DNA of 64,000 nucleotides from Amycolatopsis sp. FBCC-B4732 (lineage in GTDB: Bacteria > Actinomycetota > Actinomycetes > Mycobacteriales > Pseudonocardiaceae). Shown here in pieces: positions 8,857 through 17,429 of the stretch (positions are counted from its first letter, which is position 1; every line of letters starts with the position of its first letter). The stretch lies in assembly GCF_023008405.1 (NCBI RefSeq), contig NZ_CP095376.1, positions 5,108,001 to 5,172,000 on the forward strand, read 5' to 3'. Below the pieces are notes generated by a model. It was given only the letters and a program-made list of their open reading frames with translations. It had not been told where the DNA came from and did no database searches. The translations under genes were made by a program, and so were the position numbers.

Positions 8857-11097
8857 GTGACCATCGGCACCACTGTGCTCGGCTACCCCCGGATCGGCCC
8901 GGACCGGGAGCTCAAACGCGCCCTCGAGCGCTACTGGGCGGGCAAGATCGACGCGGCCGCGTTGCTCGCCACCGGCCGGGACCTGCGCGAACGCACCTGG
9001 CGCGAACTGCGCGACGCCGGGCTGGACTCGATCCCGTCCAACACGTTCTCGCACTACGACCACGTGCTCGACACCGCCGAACTGTTCGGCGCGCTGCCCG
9101 CCCGGCCGGGGCTTTCGCCGCTCGACACCTACTTCGCCGCGGCGCGGGGTGTGCAGGACGCGCCGGCGCTGGAAATGACGAAGTGGTTCGACACGAACTA
9201 CCACTACCTCGTCCCCGAACTGGGCCCGGACACCGAGTTCACGCTCGCCGGCACCAAACCCCTCGACGAGTACCGGGAGGCCCGCGCCCTCGGGATCGAG
9301 ACGCGGCCGGTGCTCGTCGGCCCGGTCACGTTCCTGCTGCTGAGCAAGGGAACCGGCGGGTTCGCCCCGCTGGAACTGCTCGACGCGCTGCTCCCCCGCT
9401 ACGCCGACCTGCTCGCGAAGCTGCACGACGAGGGCGCGGAGTGGGTCCAGCTCGACGAACCCGCGTTCGCCGCCGACCGCACCGAGGCCGAGCTGAACGC
9501 GCTGATCCGCGCGTACCACTGGCTCGGGAAGGCGACGGCCCGGCCGAAGCTGCTGGTGGCCGGCTACTTCGGCGGGCTGGGCCGCGGGCTCGGCGTGCTG
9601 GCCCGCGCGCCCATCGACGCGCTGGCCGTCGACCTCGTCAGCGATGAGTCCTTTGTGGATGCTGTCGCGGCCGAGCCCGCCTTGCGGGACAAGGAGGTCG
9701 TGGCCGGGGTCGTCGACGGGCGCAACGTCTGGCGGACCGACCCGCACCGGGCGCTGAGCAAGGCCGCGACGCTGCTCGGCGTCGCGAAGTCCGTGAGCGT
9801 CTCGACGTCGTGCTCGCTGCTGCACGTGCCCTACGACGTCTCGCGCGAAGACCTGCACCCGCGGCTGAAGAGCTGGCTCGCGTTCGCGCGGCAGAAAGTC
9901 GACGAGGTCGTGCTGCTCGGGCGGGCGCTGCGGGGCGGCTCGCCGGACCTGGCCGCGGCGCGGGCGGCGGTCGCGGACCGGGCTTCGGCGGCCGAGCTGG
10001 CCGATCCGGGCGTCCGCGCCCGGCTGGCCGCGCTCGAGGAGGACGTCCGGGCGCCCTACGAGCAGCGCGCCGCCGCCCAGCAGGCCGCGCTCGGGCTGCC
10101 GCCGCTGCCGACCACGACGATCGGCTCGTTCCCGCAGACCGCCGAGGTGCGCCGGGCGCGGGCGGCGCACCGGGCCGGGACGCTCGACGACGCCGGTTAC
10201 GACGCCGCGATGCGCCGCGAAGTCGAGCGGGTCGTCCGGCTGCAGGAGGAGCTCGGGCTGGACGTGCTGGTGCACGGCGAGCCGGAGCGCAACGACATGG
10301 TGCAGTACTTCGCCGAGCAGCTGGGCGGATTCGCCGCGACGGCGCACGGCTGGGTGCAGTCGTACGGCTCGCGCTGCGTCCGCCCGCCGATCCTCTACGG
10401 CGACGTCTCGCGCCCGGCGCCGATGACCGTGGCGTGGGCCCGGTACGCGCAGGGCCTGACGCGCAAGCCGGTCAAGGGGATGCTGACCGGCCCGGTGACG
10501 ATCCTGGCGTGGTCGTTCGTCCGCGACGACCAGCCACTGGCCGAGACCGCAAGGCAAGTGGCGCTGGCGATCCGCGACGAGGTCCGCGACCTGGAGGCGG
10601 CGGGCATCCGGATCGTCCAGGTCGACGAGCCGGCGCTGCGGGAACTGCTGCCGCTGCGGCGTTCCGCGCACGCGGAGTACTTCGCGTGGGCCGTTTCGGC
10701 GTTCCGGCTGGCGACGTCGGGGATCGCCGACACGACCCAGATCCACACCCACATGTGCTATTCGGAGTTCGGCGAGGTCCTGCCGGCGATCGACGCGCTG
10801 GACGCGGACGTCACGTCGATCGAGGCGGCCCGCTCGAAGATGGAGGTGCTGGCCGACCTCGACACGGCCGGCTTCGCCCGCGGCGTGGGCCCGGGGGTGT
10901 ACGACATCCACTCGCCGCGGGTGCCACCGGTGTCCGAGGTGGCGGAGTCGCTGCGGACGGCGGTGGGCGCGGTGCCGGCTTCGCGGGTGTGGGTGAACCC
11001 GGACTGCGGCCTGAAGACACGCGGCTACGCGGAGGTGGAACCGGCCCTGCGAAACCTGGTCGCCGCGGCGGCGGAGGTGCGGGCGGAGCTGGCGTGA
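8857..11097 (+). CDS. metE: Cobalamin-independent methionine synthase
   Basis: The 746-residue protein transfers the methyl group of 5-methyltetrahydropteroyl-triglutamate to homocysteine. It has the usual duplicated TIM-barrel layout: N-terminal barrel from [21 protein letters not shown]-terminal barrel from [14 protein letters not shown]. The zinc ligands are visible in [12 protein letters not shown] (His and Cys) and in [12 protein letters not shown] (C717). [20 protein letters not shown] carries conserved substrate residues. Start GTG at 8857 follows GAGGAGAGAG and matches the family's beginning. The gene stands alone behind a cobalamin riboswitch, which is the evident control. Confidence 0.96.
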   Translation: MTIGTTVLGYPRIGPDRELKRALERYWAGKIDAAALLATGRDLRERTWRELRDAGLDSIPSNTFSHYDHVLDTAELFGALPARPGLSPLDTYFAAARGVQDAPALEMTKWFDTNYHYLVPELGPDTEFTLAGTKPLDEYREARALGIETRPVLVGPVTFLLLSKGTGGFAPLELLDALLPRYADLLAKLHDEGAEWVQLDEPAFAADRTEAELNALIRAYHWLGKATARPKLLVAGYFGGLGRGLGVLARAPIDALAVDLVSDESFVDAVAAEPALRDKEVVAGVVDGRNVWRTDPHRALSKAATLLGVAKSVSVSTSCSLLHVPYDVSREDLHPRLKSWLAFARQKVDEVVLLGRALRGGSPDLAAARAAVADRASAAELADPGVRARLAALEEDVRAPYEQRAAAQQAALGLPPLPTTTIGSFPQTAEVRRARAAHRAGTLDDAGYDAAMRREVERVVRLQEELGLDVLVHGEPERNDMVQYFAEQLGGFAATAHGWVQSYGSRCVRPPILYGDVSRPAPMTVAWARYAQGLTRKPVKGMLTGPVTILAWSFVRDDQPLAETARQVALAIRDEVRDLEAAGIRIVQVDEPALRELLPLRRSAHAEYFAWAVSAFRLATSGIADTTQIHTHMCYSEFGEVLPAIDALDADVTSIEAARSKMEVLADLDTAGFARGVGPGVYDIHSPRVPPVSEVAESLRTAVGAVPASRVWVNPDCGLKTRGYAEVEPALRNLVAAAAEVRAELA

Positions 11098-11705
11098 CGG
11101 GCTGCGCCCCCCGGTCTCCAGTTTAGCCGCGGGGTCCGACAGTTCCCGGCGCCGGAAGCCGTGGATGCCACCTTGGGGAACTTCAGGTTCCTCAAGGCGG
11201 CATCCACCGCCTTCGGCCCACGGAACCCAGGCCGCGGCGGTCGGCGCCTGCTCGGCGGCGGTCCGAGCCCGGCTGGAGGACCGCGGCCGAGCCATCCGAT
11301 CCGGCCCTCGGCCGCGACCACACCAGACTCGGCCACCGCACGCGGCTGAGCCAGCCACCCGAGACGGCCGCGCCCGACCAAGCCTTGCGCGGGCGTCGCC
11401 GAACCAGTGCCCAACGGTCCGGAGCCGCCAGGAAGACCGCGGCCGACTTCGCGTTCCTCAAGGTGGCTTACGGGCAGGTCGTGAGCCGGACCCCGCGGTG
11501 GACGGGCCAGCCGCAGGTCAGGGGCTCGGGCGGTCGCCTGGCCGCGGAGCCGGTCGGGGAACATTTCCCACGCGGCCCGGCGGAGAAAGCTCCTGCGACC
11601 CGCGACGCGACGGGGAGCGGTCTCCGCCGACCGGGCCGGAACTGCTCCGCGTGGGAAGAAACGTGGGAACAGCTCCCGAAATCCGCGATTTCGGCCCTTC
11701 CGGGT
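11098..11705. other. Gene-poor stretch after metE
   Basis: About 600 bases hold no convincing gene on either strand; the open frames present have no recognisable domain. The stretch starts with a strong hairpin element (11161-11207). Around 11453-11468 a piece of the same motif recurs (TTCCTCAAGGTGGCTT), probably a decayed copy. Nothing else stands out. Confidence 0.6.
11161..11207. repeat. Near-perfect 47-nt hairpin element
   Basis: The left arm 11161-11181 starts GTGGATGCCACCTTGGGGA. The right arm 11187-11207 ends CCTCAAGGCGGCATCCAC. They pair in 20 of 21 positions, counting one G-U, around a 5-nt loop. It begins 63 bp after the metE stop and may serve as its terminator, although no T tract follows. 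I recall similar intergenic palindromes built on a GATGCC...CTTGAGG...GGCATCC theme from Amycolatopsis genomes; that is memory, not a search. Confidence 0.75.
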
Positions 11706-12110
11706 TCAGTACTCGTAGCGGCGCACCTGCTCCGGGTGCAGCACCAGCCGGAGCTGCTCCGCGGCCAGGATCTCCTTCAGGTCCGCCGCCCGGGCAGGGT
11801 CGGACAGGTCCCAGTAGCGGGCCGCCAGGCGCTCCGCGAGGTCGTGGGCGCCGTCGGTCTCGAACGAAACCCCGCCCGAGACCGAAATCCACCGTTCGCG
11901 CTCGCCCACGGGGGCCGCCACCACGATCGACGCCCGGGGGTCTCGGCGGAGGCGGCGGACCTTGGGTGCGTCCGGCTCCGAGAACAGCTGGAGCGTGCCG
12001 TCCGGAGTGGCCTCGAACCAGACCGGGCGCGGCTGTCCTCCCGCCACCGTCAGAAAACCGTGCAGCGGGCGCCGGAGGAACTCGAGGTCCGAAGGGGTCA
12101 AGGTGTCCAT
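11706..12110 (-). CDS. PPOX-class pyridoxamine 5'-phosphate oxidase/F420-type protein
   Basis: The 134-residue protein starts MDTLTPSDLEFLRRPLHGFL and has the split-barrel pattern of small flavin/F420 binding proteins: GFLTVAGGQPRPVWFEATPDGTL, then APKVRRLRRDPRASIVVAAP and WISVSGGVSFETD. Length agrees with Rv1155-like F420-dependent enzymes. Cofactor choice (FMN or F420) cannot be told by eye. It diverges from the AraC-family gene at 12185, with 74 bp between the two starts, so the regulator may control it. Confidence 0.78.
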   Translation of the reverse strand: MDTLTPSDLEFLRRPLHGFLTVAGGQPRPVWFEATPDGTLQLFSEPDAPKVRRLRRDPRASIVVAAPVGERERWISVSGGVSFETDGAHDLAERLAARYWDLSDPARAADLKEILAAEQLRLVLHPEQVRRYEY

Positions 12111-12135
12111 GTCCCTGATTCAACCCGCCCGGCTC

Positions 12136-12180
12136 GGACGATCCCATGGGTGAAAAACCGGACTACCTGTGCGATCGTCC
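12136..12180. promoter_or_regulatory. Inverted repeat between PPOX and AraC genes
   Basis: GGACGATC at 12136-12143 is repeated inverted as GATCGTCC at 12173-12180, with 29 bp between the arms. It fills most of the 74-bp divergent region. It could be a pair of half-sites for the adjacent AraC-type regulator. The arms are only 8 bp, so chance is possible. Confidence 0.3.
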
Positions 12181-12184
12181 AGGC

Positions 12185-13159
12185 ATGGACGTTCTGGGTG
12201 ACCTCTTCCGCGACGTGCGGGCGCACGGCTCGCTCTTCGGCAGCTCCGCGCTCTCCCCGCCCTGGTCGCTGCACTTCGTCGACGGGGCGCCGCTCACCCT
12301 CTGCACCGTCCTCGACGGCGCGGGCTGGATCGTGCCCGAAGACGGCCCGCCGGTGCCGCTGCGCGCCTACGAGACCGTCGTCGTGCGCGGGCCCGGGACC
12401 TTCCGGTTCGTCGATGACCCCGGTACCCGCGCCGAAACCGTTGCCTGCGGGGAATTCTGCGCCGAGCCGGACCAGGGCGGGACCCGGCACCGGCGGGGGT
12501 GGTACGACCCCGGGACCGGCGCCACGACCCTGATCGTCGGGGCCTACCCCGTCGGCGGGGAGCTCAGCCGCCCGCTGCTGGACGCCCTGCCCGTCGTGCT
12601 GCGCGTGGCCGGCGGGGGCACCGGGGACGCCGTGCTCGACCACCTCGCCGCCGAAGTCGCCGCCGACACGCCGGGGCAGCAGGTCGTCCTGGACCGGCTG
12701 CTCGACTGGATGCTCGTCTGCACGCTGCGCGAGTGGTTCGACCGGCCCGGCGGCGAGCCCCCGGCCTGGTGGACCGCCCAGCGCGACCCCGTCGTCGGCC
12801 ACGCGCTGCGGCTGCTGCACGACGAGCCCGCGGCGCCGTGGACGGTGGGCGCGCTGGCCGGCCGGGCCGGCGTGTCGCGGTCGACGCTCGCCAAGCGCTT
12901 CGCCGACCTCGTGGGCGAACCGCCGCTGACCTACCTCACCCGCCGCCGGATGACGCTCGCCGCCGACCGCCTCCTCGACGGCGCCAGCGTGGCGACGGTC
13001 GCGCGCGAAGCCGGGTACGCCGACCCCTTCGCGTTCAGCGCCGCCTTCAAGCGCGTGCGCGGGGTCAACCCGAGCGGGTTCCGGAAGCACCGACCACCCG
13101 AAAAGACGGCGACCCAGGTGTTGTCAGACCGTCAACAAGGGTGCATCGTGGAGGGGTAG
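12185..13159 (+). CDS. AraC-family transcriptional regulator with cupin-like sensor domain
   Basis: This 324-residue regulator has an N-terminal cupin-type sensor (about 1-190; FGSSALSPPWSLHFVDGAPL, ETVVVRGPGTFRFVDDP) and a C-terminal AraC double helix-turn-helix (about 210-310; WTVGALAGRAGVSRSTLAKR and ATVAREAGYADPFAFSAAFK). The type is common in actinomycetes, where it often controls an adjacent oxidoreductase. It diverges from the PPOX gene, and the P450 gene starts 17 bp after its stop on the same strand. ATG 12185 is chosen over an earlier in-frame ATG because MDVLGDLFRDVRAHGS is the usual beginning. Confidence 0.88.
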   Translation: MDVLGDLFRDVRAHGSLFGSSALSPPWSLHFVDGAPLTLCTVLDGAGWIVPEDGPPVPLRAYETVVVRGPGTFRFVDDPGTRAETVACGEFCAEPDQGGTRHRRGWYDPGTGATTLIVGAYPVGGELSRPLLDALPVVLRVAGGGTGDAVLDHLAAEVAADTPGQQVVLDRLLDWMLVCTLREWFDRPGGEPPAWWTAQRDPVVGHALRLLHDEPAAPWTVGALAGRAGVSRSTLAKRFADLVGEPPLTYLTRRRMTLAADRLLDGASVATVAREAGYADPFAFSAAFKRVRGVNPSGFRKHRPPEKTATQVLSDRQQGCIVEG

Positions 13160-13176
13160 CCGATCTCAGCGGGGAG

Positions 13177-14637
13177 ATGGTCACTTTGCCGGGCACCGTG
13201 AGCCGAGCCACCGAAGCACTGCGTGAACGCGTGCCGCCCTTGACGGCGCTCCCCCTCCCCCGCGGGGTCGACGAACGCTGGCTGCGGTCGCGCTGGCCGG
13301 TCAAGGAACTCGCGGCACCGCCCGCGGGCAGCGGCCTCAAGCCCGTGCTCGGCGACGAAGGCCCGCCGGTGGTCGGGCACATGCTCGAGATGATGCGCTT
13401 CGGCCCCGCGTTCGGCCTCCGCCGCCACGAGCTCTACGGCCCGGTGTCGTGGACCGCCGGCTTCGGGCGGCGGATCGTCGCGCTGTCCGGGCCGGAAGCC
13501 ACGCAGATCGCGCTCGTCAACAAGGACAAGGCGTTCTCGCAGGAGGGCTGGAAGTTCTTCATCGAGAAGTTCTTCGAACGCGGCCTGATGCTGATGGACT
13601 TCGGCGAGCACCACCTGCACCGCCGGATCATGCAGGAGGCGTTCACCCGGCAGCGGCTGACCGGCTACGTCAACGAGATGGGTCCCGCGCTGCGCGAAGG
13701 CGTCGCGAGCTGGGAGTCGAGCGGGCGGCCGCGGCTGTACTGGTCGCTCAAGCAGCTGACCCTCGACGTCGCGACGCGCGTGTTCATGGGCATGCGCAGC
13801 GGCGCCGACGCGCACCGGATCAACCGCGCGTTCGTCAACTCCGTGCGCGCCGGCACCGCGTTCGTGCGCTTCCCGGTGCCGGGCGGGCGCTGGGCGGCCG
13901 GCCTGCACGGGCGGCGCGTCCTCGAGCGCTACTTCGGCGAGAACCTCCCGGCCAAGCGGGCTTCCGACGGCGACGACCTGTTCTCCGCGCTCTGCCACGC
14001 CACCACCGAGGACGGCGACCGGTTCAGCGACACCGACATCGTCAACCACATGATCTTCCTGATGATGGCCGCGCACGACACGACGACCATCACCAGCAGC
14101 GCCATGGCGTACTACCTGGCCAAGCACCCGGAGTGGCAGGAGCGCGCCCGCGCGGAGTCGCTCGCGCTGGGCGAGGACGTCCTCGACATCGACGCCGTCG
14201 ACAAGCTCGAGACGCTCGACCTGGTCATGAAGGAGGCGCTGCGGCTGGTCGCGCCGGTGCCGTCGCTGACCCGCCAGACCGTCAAGGACACCGAGGTGCT
14301 CGGGCACTACATCCCGGCGGGCACGCTGGTCGGCGTCTCGCCCACGATCAACCACTTCACGCCGGAGTGCTGGACGAACCCCTTCGAGTTCGACCCCGAG
14401 CGGTTCGCCGAGCCGCGCCGCGAGGACAAGTCGCACCGGATGGCGTGGATGCCCTTCGGCGGCGGCGCGCACAAGTGCATCGGGCTCCACTTCGGCGGCC
14501 TCGAGGTGAAGTTGCTGATGCACGAAATGCTGCGCGCCTACCGCTGGTCGGTTCCGGAGAGTTACACCGCGAAGTGGGATTACGTCTCGTTGCCGGTCCC
14601 GGCCGACGGCCTGCCGGTCCGGCTGACGCCTCGCTGA
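13177..14637 (+). CDS. Cytochrome P450
   Basis: The 486-residue protein has all the P450 landmarks: the I-helix oxygen-binding motif in MMAAHDTTTITSSAM, the K-helix E-x-x-R in MKEALRLVAP, the aromatic region FDPERFAEPR, and the heme-binding loop MPFGGGAHKCIG with the thiolate ligand C434. Length and the internal C-helix HHLHRRIMQEAF fit a soluble bacterial class I enzyme. No ferredoxin or reductase gene is nearby. It follows the AraC gene by 17 bp and is probably co-transcribed. The start ATG 13177 is preceded by GGGGAG. Substrate unknown. Confidence 0.94.
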   Translation: MVTLPGTVSRATEALRERVPPLTALPLPRGVDERWLRSRWPVKELAAPPAGSGLKPVLGDEGPPVVGHMLEMMRFGPAFGLRRHELYGPVSWTAGFGRRIVALSGPEATQIALVNKDKAFSQEGWKFFIEKFFERGLMLMDFGEHHLHRRIMQEAFTRQRLTGYVNEMGPALREGVASWESSGRPRLYWSLKQLTLDVATRVFMGMRSGADAHRINRAFVNSVRAGTAFVRFPVPGGRWAAGLHGRRVLERYFGENLPAKRASDGDDLFSALCHATTEDGDRFSDTDIVNHMIFLMMAAHDTTTITSSAMAYYLAKHPEWQERARAESLALGEDVLDIDAVDKLETLDLVMKEALRLVAPVPSLTRQTVKDTEVLGHYIPAGTLVGVSPTINHFTPECWTNPFEFDPERFAEPRREDKSHRMAWMPFGGGAHKCIGLHFGGLEVKLLMHEMLRAYRWSVPESYTAKWDYVSLPVPADGLPVRLTPR

Positions 14638-14668
14638 CGCGGCCGCCGTCTACCACGGCATACAGGCC

Positions 14669-14683
14669 GTGACAAGATGTCAC
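14669..14683. promoter_or_regulatory. Palindrome between P450 and PAS-GGDEF-EAL genes
   Basis: GTGACAAGATGTCAC has perfect 6-bp arms (GTGACA/TGTCAC) around AGA. It lies 31 bp after the P450 stop and 140 bp before the next start. Size and symmetry suit a GntR- or CRP-type site, but no matching regulator is adjacent. Confidence 0.3.
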
Positions 14684-14766
14684 CTCATGTGGACACTCGT
14701 TCACTCGTTCAGCCGGTAGACACCCCGTGACCCGCATGATGGCGTGGCATCGGTCGCGGGCGAGGG

Positions 14767-14779
14767 GTACCCAGTGTTT
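14767..14779 (+). promoter_or_regulatory. BldD-box-like site upstream of the GGDEF-EAL gene
   Basis: GTACCCAGTGTTT matches seven of nine fixed positions of the Streptomyces BldD consensus (TnACnC(A/T)GnGTnA), including the whole central ACnCAGnGT. It lies 44 bp before the ATG. In Streptomyces BldD, itself a c-di-GMP sensor, represses genes for c-di-GMP enzymes such as cdgB, so the position makes sense. Confidence 0.5.
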
Positions 14780-14823
14780 CCCCATGCCCGCCGACACCCC
14801 GTCTGAACTGGCCTGACCTGTGC

Positions 14824-16689
14824 GTGAAGAGGTGGAGTGTGCCTGAACCCGGAGCCGCGCCAGGACTGCTGGACGTGGCCCGCCGGTGGGCGGCGACGTT
14901 GGCCGACACCAAAGGAGTAACACTTCCCCCGGAGGAGCTCGAACCCCTCCTGCTCGAGGTCGCGACCGAGGCCGCCGACCACGCCGGCTCGCGCCACGAC
15001 GGCGCGCTGCAGCGGTTCTCCGCGCTCTACGCCGCGTCCCCGATGGGGATCGCGCTGGCCGACCCGGACGGCGACATCGTGGAGGCCAACCTCGCGCTCG
15101 GTCAGCTGCTCGGCTGCTCGCCGGAGAAGCTGCGCGGCAAGCACCTCACCGACCTCGGCTCGACCGACCACGATGTCTCGCGGCTCAAGGCCGGGCTCGA
15201 GCAGGTGCGCACCGCGCGCGAGCGGTACCAGGAGCGGATGCTGCTCGACCACGCCGAGGACGGGCAGCTCTGGACCGACGTCACGGTCGCCCGGCTGCCC
15301 GGCGACCGGCCGGGGTCGGTGTACCCGGTGCTGATGGTCTCCGACGCGAACGAGCTGCACCTGCTGCAGGAACGGCTGCTGCACCAGAACGTGCACGACC
15401 CGCTGACCGGGCTGCCGAACGCGTCGTCGTTCACCACCACGCTGGAAGCGGCGCTCGGCGCCGGTGCGCACGACGACATCGCGCTGATCTACCTCGACGT
15501 CGACGGCTTCAAGGTGATCAACGACGGCCTCGGCGCCGGCGTCGGCGACCAGGTGCTGCGCGGGGTGGCGGGCAAGCTGTCGGCGGTCTTCACCGGCCAC
15601 CACGGCGGGTTCGTCGCGCGGCTGTCCGGCGACGGCTTCGCGGTGCTGCTGCGCGGCGAGCTCTCGGCCACCGAGGTCGTCGAGCTGGTCGAGCGCGCGC
15701 TGGAGGACCTCAACGAGCCGATCTACCTGGGCGGGCACGGCATCGGCGTCAGCGCGAGCGCGGGCATCGTGGTGCGCGCGGCCGTCGAGGGCGGCGCGGC
15801 GGAGCTGCTGCGGGCGGCGGAAATCGCGCTGCACCGCGCCAAGGAGGCCGGCAAGGCGCAGTGGATGCTGTTCGACCCGGAGCTGGACGCCCGCGACCGC
15901 GGCCGCTACCAGCTCGGCGCGGTGATCGCGGGCGCGCTGGAGAACGGCGAGTTCTCGCTCGTCTACCAGCCGACGGTCCGGCTCGCCCGCCCGGCCGAGC
16001 TCGCCGCCGTCAACGCCGGGCTGCGGTGGAACCACCCGGAGAAGGGCGAGCTGAGCTCCGACGAGTTCTACCCGCTCGCCCAGACGACGGGCATGACGGT
16101 GCCGCTCGGCCGCTGGCTCCTGGCCGAGTCCCTGGCGGCGACGGCCCGCTGGCGCACCCGCTTCGGCGAGGCGGCGCCCGACGTCTGCGTCCGCCTCCCG
16201 GCGCGCCTGGCCATCGACCCGGACCTGGTCCTGCTGGTGAAGGAGCAGCTGGACAAGCACGAGCTGCCGGCGAAGGCCCTGCGCCTGTGCACCGACCGCG
16301 ACTCGGTCCTCGACCCGGGCGGCGAGGTCCTGGAGTCGTTCGCGGTGCTGTCCGACCTCGGCGCCCAGCTGGTCCTGACGATTTCGGGCTCGGCGGACCT
16401 GGAGCTGATCCCCCAGCACGACCTCCCGATCCGCCACGTGATCCTGTCCGGCCCGGTGATCGACGCGCTCGACGCCCCGGAGCCGGCGGAGGCGGACGTC
16501 CGCCACCTGACCCAGCTGATCACCCGCGCCCGCGAGCTGGAGCTGCGCGTCGGCGCGGAGGGCGTCCGCACGCACGAGCAGGCGACCCGGCTGCGGCAGC
16601 TGGGCGTCCTGGCGGCGAGGGGCCCGTTCGTGACGGATTCGGCGACGGGCGACGAGGTCGACGAGCTGATCGCGCGGCACCCGGGCTGA
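14824..16689 (+). CDS. PAS-GGDEF-EAL protein with degenerate catalytic motifs
   Basis: This 621-residue soluble protein carries a PAS domain (about 62-175; LYAASPMGIALADPDGDIVE), a GGDEF domain (about 185-350, opening HDPLTGLPNASSF) and an EAL domain (about 365-615). The diguanylate cyclase signature is SGDGF at 268-272 in place of GGDEF, and the phosphodiesterase signature is VNAGLRW at 396-402 in place of EALLRW, so the catalytic Glu is lost. Both domains are therefore probably inactive and may act as a c-di-GMP or GTP sensor. No membrane segment. An alternative GTG start lies at 14839. Confidence 0.88.
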   Translation: MKRWSVPEPGAAPGLLDVARRWAATLADTKGVTLPPEELEPLLLEVATEAADHAGSRHDGALQRFSALYAASPMGIALADPDGDIVEANLALGQLLGCSPEKLRGKHLTDLGSTDHDVSRLKAGLEQVRTARERYQERMLLDHAEDGQLWTDVTVARLPGDRPGSVYPVLMVSDANELHLLQERLLHQNVHDPLTGLPNASSFTTTLEAALGAGAHDDIALIYLDVDGFKVINDGLGAGVGDQVLRGVAGKLSAVFTGHHGGFVARLSGDGFAVLLRGELSATEVVELVERALEDLNEPIYLGGHGIGVSASAGIVVRAAVEGGAAELLRAAEIALHRAKEAGKAQWMLFDPELDARDRGRYQLGAVIAGALENGEFSLVYQPTVRLARPAELAAVNAGLRWNHPEKGELSSDEFYPLAQTTGMTVPLGRWLLAESLAATARWRTRFGEAAPDVCVRLPARLAIDPDLVLLVKEQLDKHELPAKALRLCTDRDSVLDPGGEVLESFAVLSDLGAQLVLTISGSADLELIPQHDLPIRHVILSGPVIDALDAPEPAEADVRHLTQLITRARELELRVGAEGVRTHEQATRLRQLGVLAARGPFVTDSATGDEVDELIARHPG

Positions 16690-16768
16690 GCCGGCCGGCG
16701 ACCAAGCCGATGGCGGGCCGGCTCCGAAGGACCGGCAGGATGGTTCTGCCGCCGACGAAAGGACGTCC

Positions 16769-17230
16769 ATGGACGCCGGAGACCTCGCCCCCGACTTCAC
16801 GCTGCCCGACGACCGGGGGGCCGACCGCACGCTGTCGGACTTCCTGGCCACCGGGCCGGTCGTGCTGTTCTTCTACCCCGCCGCCATGACCGGGGGCTGC
16901 ACCGCCGAGAGCTGCCACTTCCGCGACCTCGCCGCGGAGTTCGCCGAGGTGGGCGCGCACCGGATCGGGATCAGCCCGGACGGTGTCACCAAGCAGCGGC
17001 AGTTCTCCGAAGCCAACGGCTTCGACTACCCGCTGCTGTCCGATGTGGACGGCGAGGTCGCGAAGCAGTTCGGCGTCTGGCGGAAACTCCTGCCGCTGCA
17101 CGCCAAGCGCGCCACGTTCGTGATCGGCGAGGACCGGAAGGTGCTCGAGAAGATCAAGAGTGAGCTGAACTTCACGGTCCACGCCGACCAGGCGCTCAAG
17201 GTGCTGCGGGAGCGCAACAAGGTGTCCTGA
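16769..17230 (+). CDS. bcp: Thioredoxin-dependent peroxiredoxin (Bcp type)
   Basis: The 153-residue protein reduces peroxides. It begins MDAGDLAPDFTLPDDRGADR and has the peroxidatic C44 in MTGGCTAESCHFRDL, with the resolving C49 five residues later as in alpha-type Bcp/PrxQ enzymes. ISPDGVTKQRQFSEANG and FVIGEDRKVLEKI are further family blocks. Length is typical. GAAAGGACGTCC gives a ribosome site before ATG 16769. It ends four bases before the stop of the convergent small gene. Confidence 0.92.
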   Translation: MDAGDLAPDFTLPDDRGADRTLSDFLATGPVVLFFYPAAMTGGCTAESCHFRDLAAEFAEVGAHRIGISPDGVTKQRQFSEANGFDYPLLSDVDGEVAKQFGVWRKLLPLHAKRATFVIGEDRKVLEKIKSELNFTVHADQALKVLRERNKVS

Positions 17231-17234
17231 GCGG

Positions 17235-17429
17235 TCAGCGGCGCCACCCGCGCGGCGGCCACCCCGGCGGCCGGCGGACACCGGCCGCCGGCCACCCCCG
17301 CGGCCGGTCGCGCCGGCGCCGCCGGAGCGCGTACTCGTGGGCGTCGGCCCGGTTCCCGCGCCGCTCGGCCCGGCTCGCGACCTCGCGGCGCTCGCACAGC
17401 CACCGATCGCTCACATATCCCCAGTTCAC
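17235..17429 (-). CDS. Small Arg-rich hypothetical protein
   Basis: A 64-codon frame starts with GTG at 17429 just after GGAGGGAGAGGCC, a good ribosome site, and overlaps the stop of the GNAT gene by GTGA (17426-17429). The product starts VNWGYVSDRWLCERREVASR and is strongly basic, with an RRRRRDRPRGW stretch. It resembles no domain I know. The last third also encodes a 28-nt perfect hairpin that may terminate bcp, so the C-terminal part may not be under protein-level selection. Confidence 0.5.
   Translation of the reverse strand: MNWGYVSDRWLCERREVASRAERRGNRADAHEYALRRRRRDRPRGWPAAGVRRPPGWPPRGWRR
17264..17291. terminator. GC hairpin after bcp
   Basis: CCGGCGGCCGG at 17264-17274 pairs perfectly with CCGGCCGCCGG at 17281-17291 around a 6-nt loop, 34 bp after the bcp stop. 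No T tract follows. It may act as a terminator or attenuate convergent transcription. It lies inside the small antisense-strand gene. Confidence 0.5.

Noticed and set aside
8836..11358. Long minus-strand frame opposite metE
   Set aside because: Antisense shadow; metE has all catalytic motifs and the riboswitch in front.
15489..15713. Small minus-strand frames inside the GGDEF-EAL gene
   Set aside because: Ser/Thr/Arg-rich shadows of a well supported gene.
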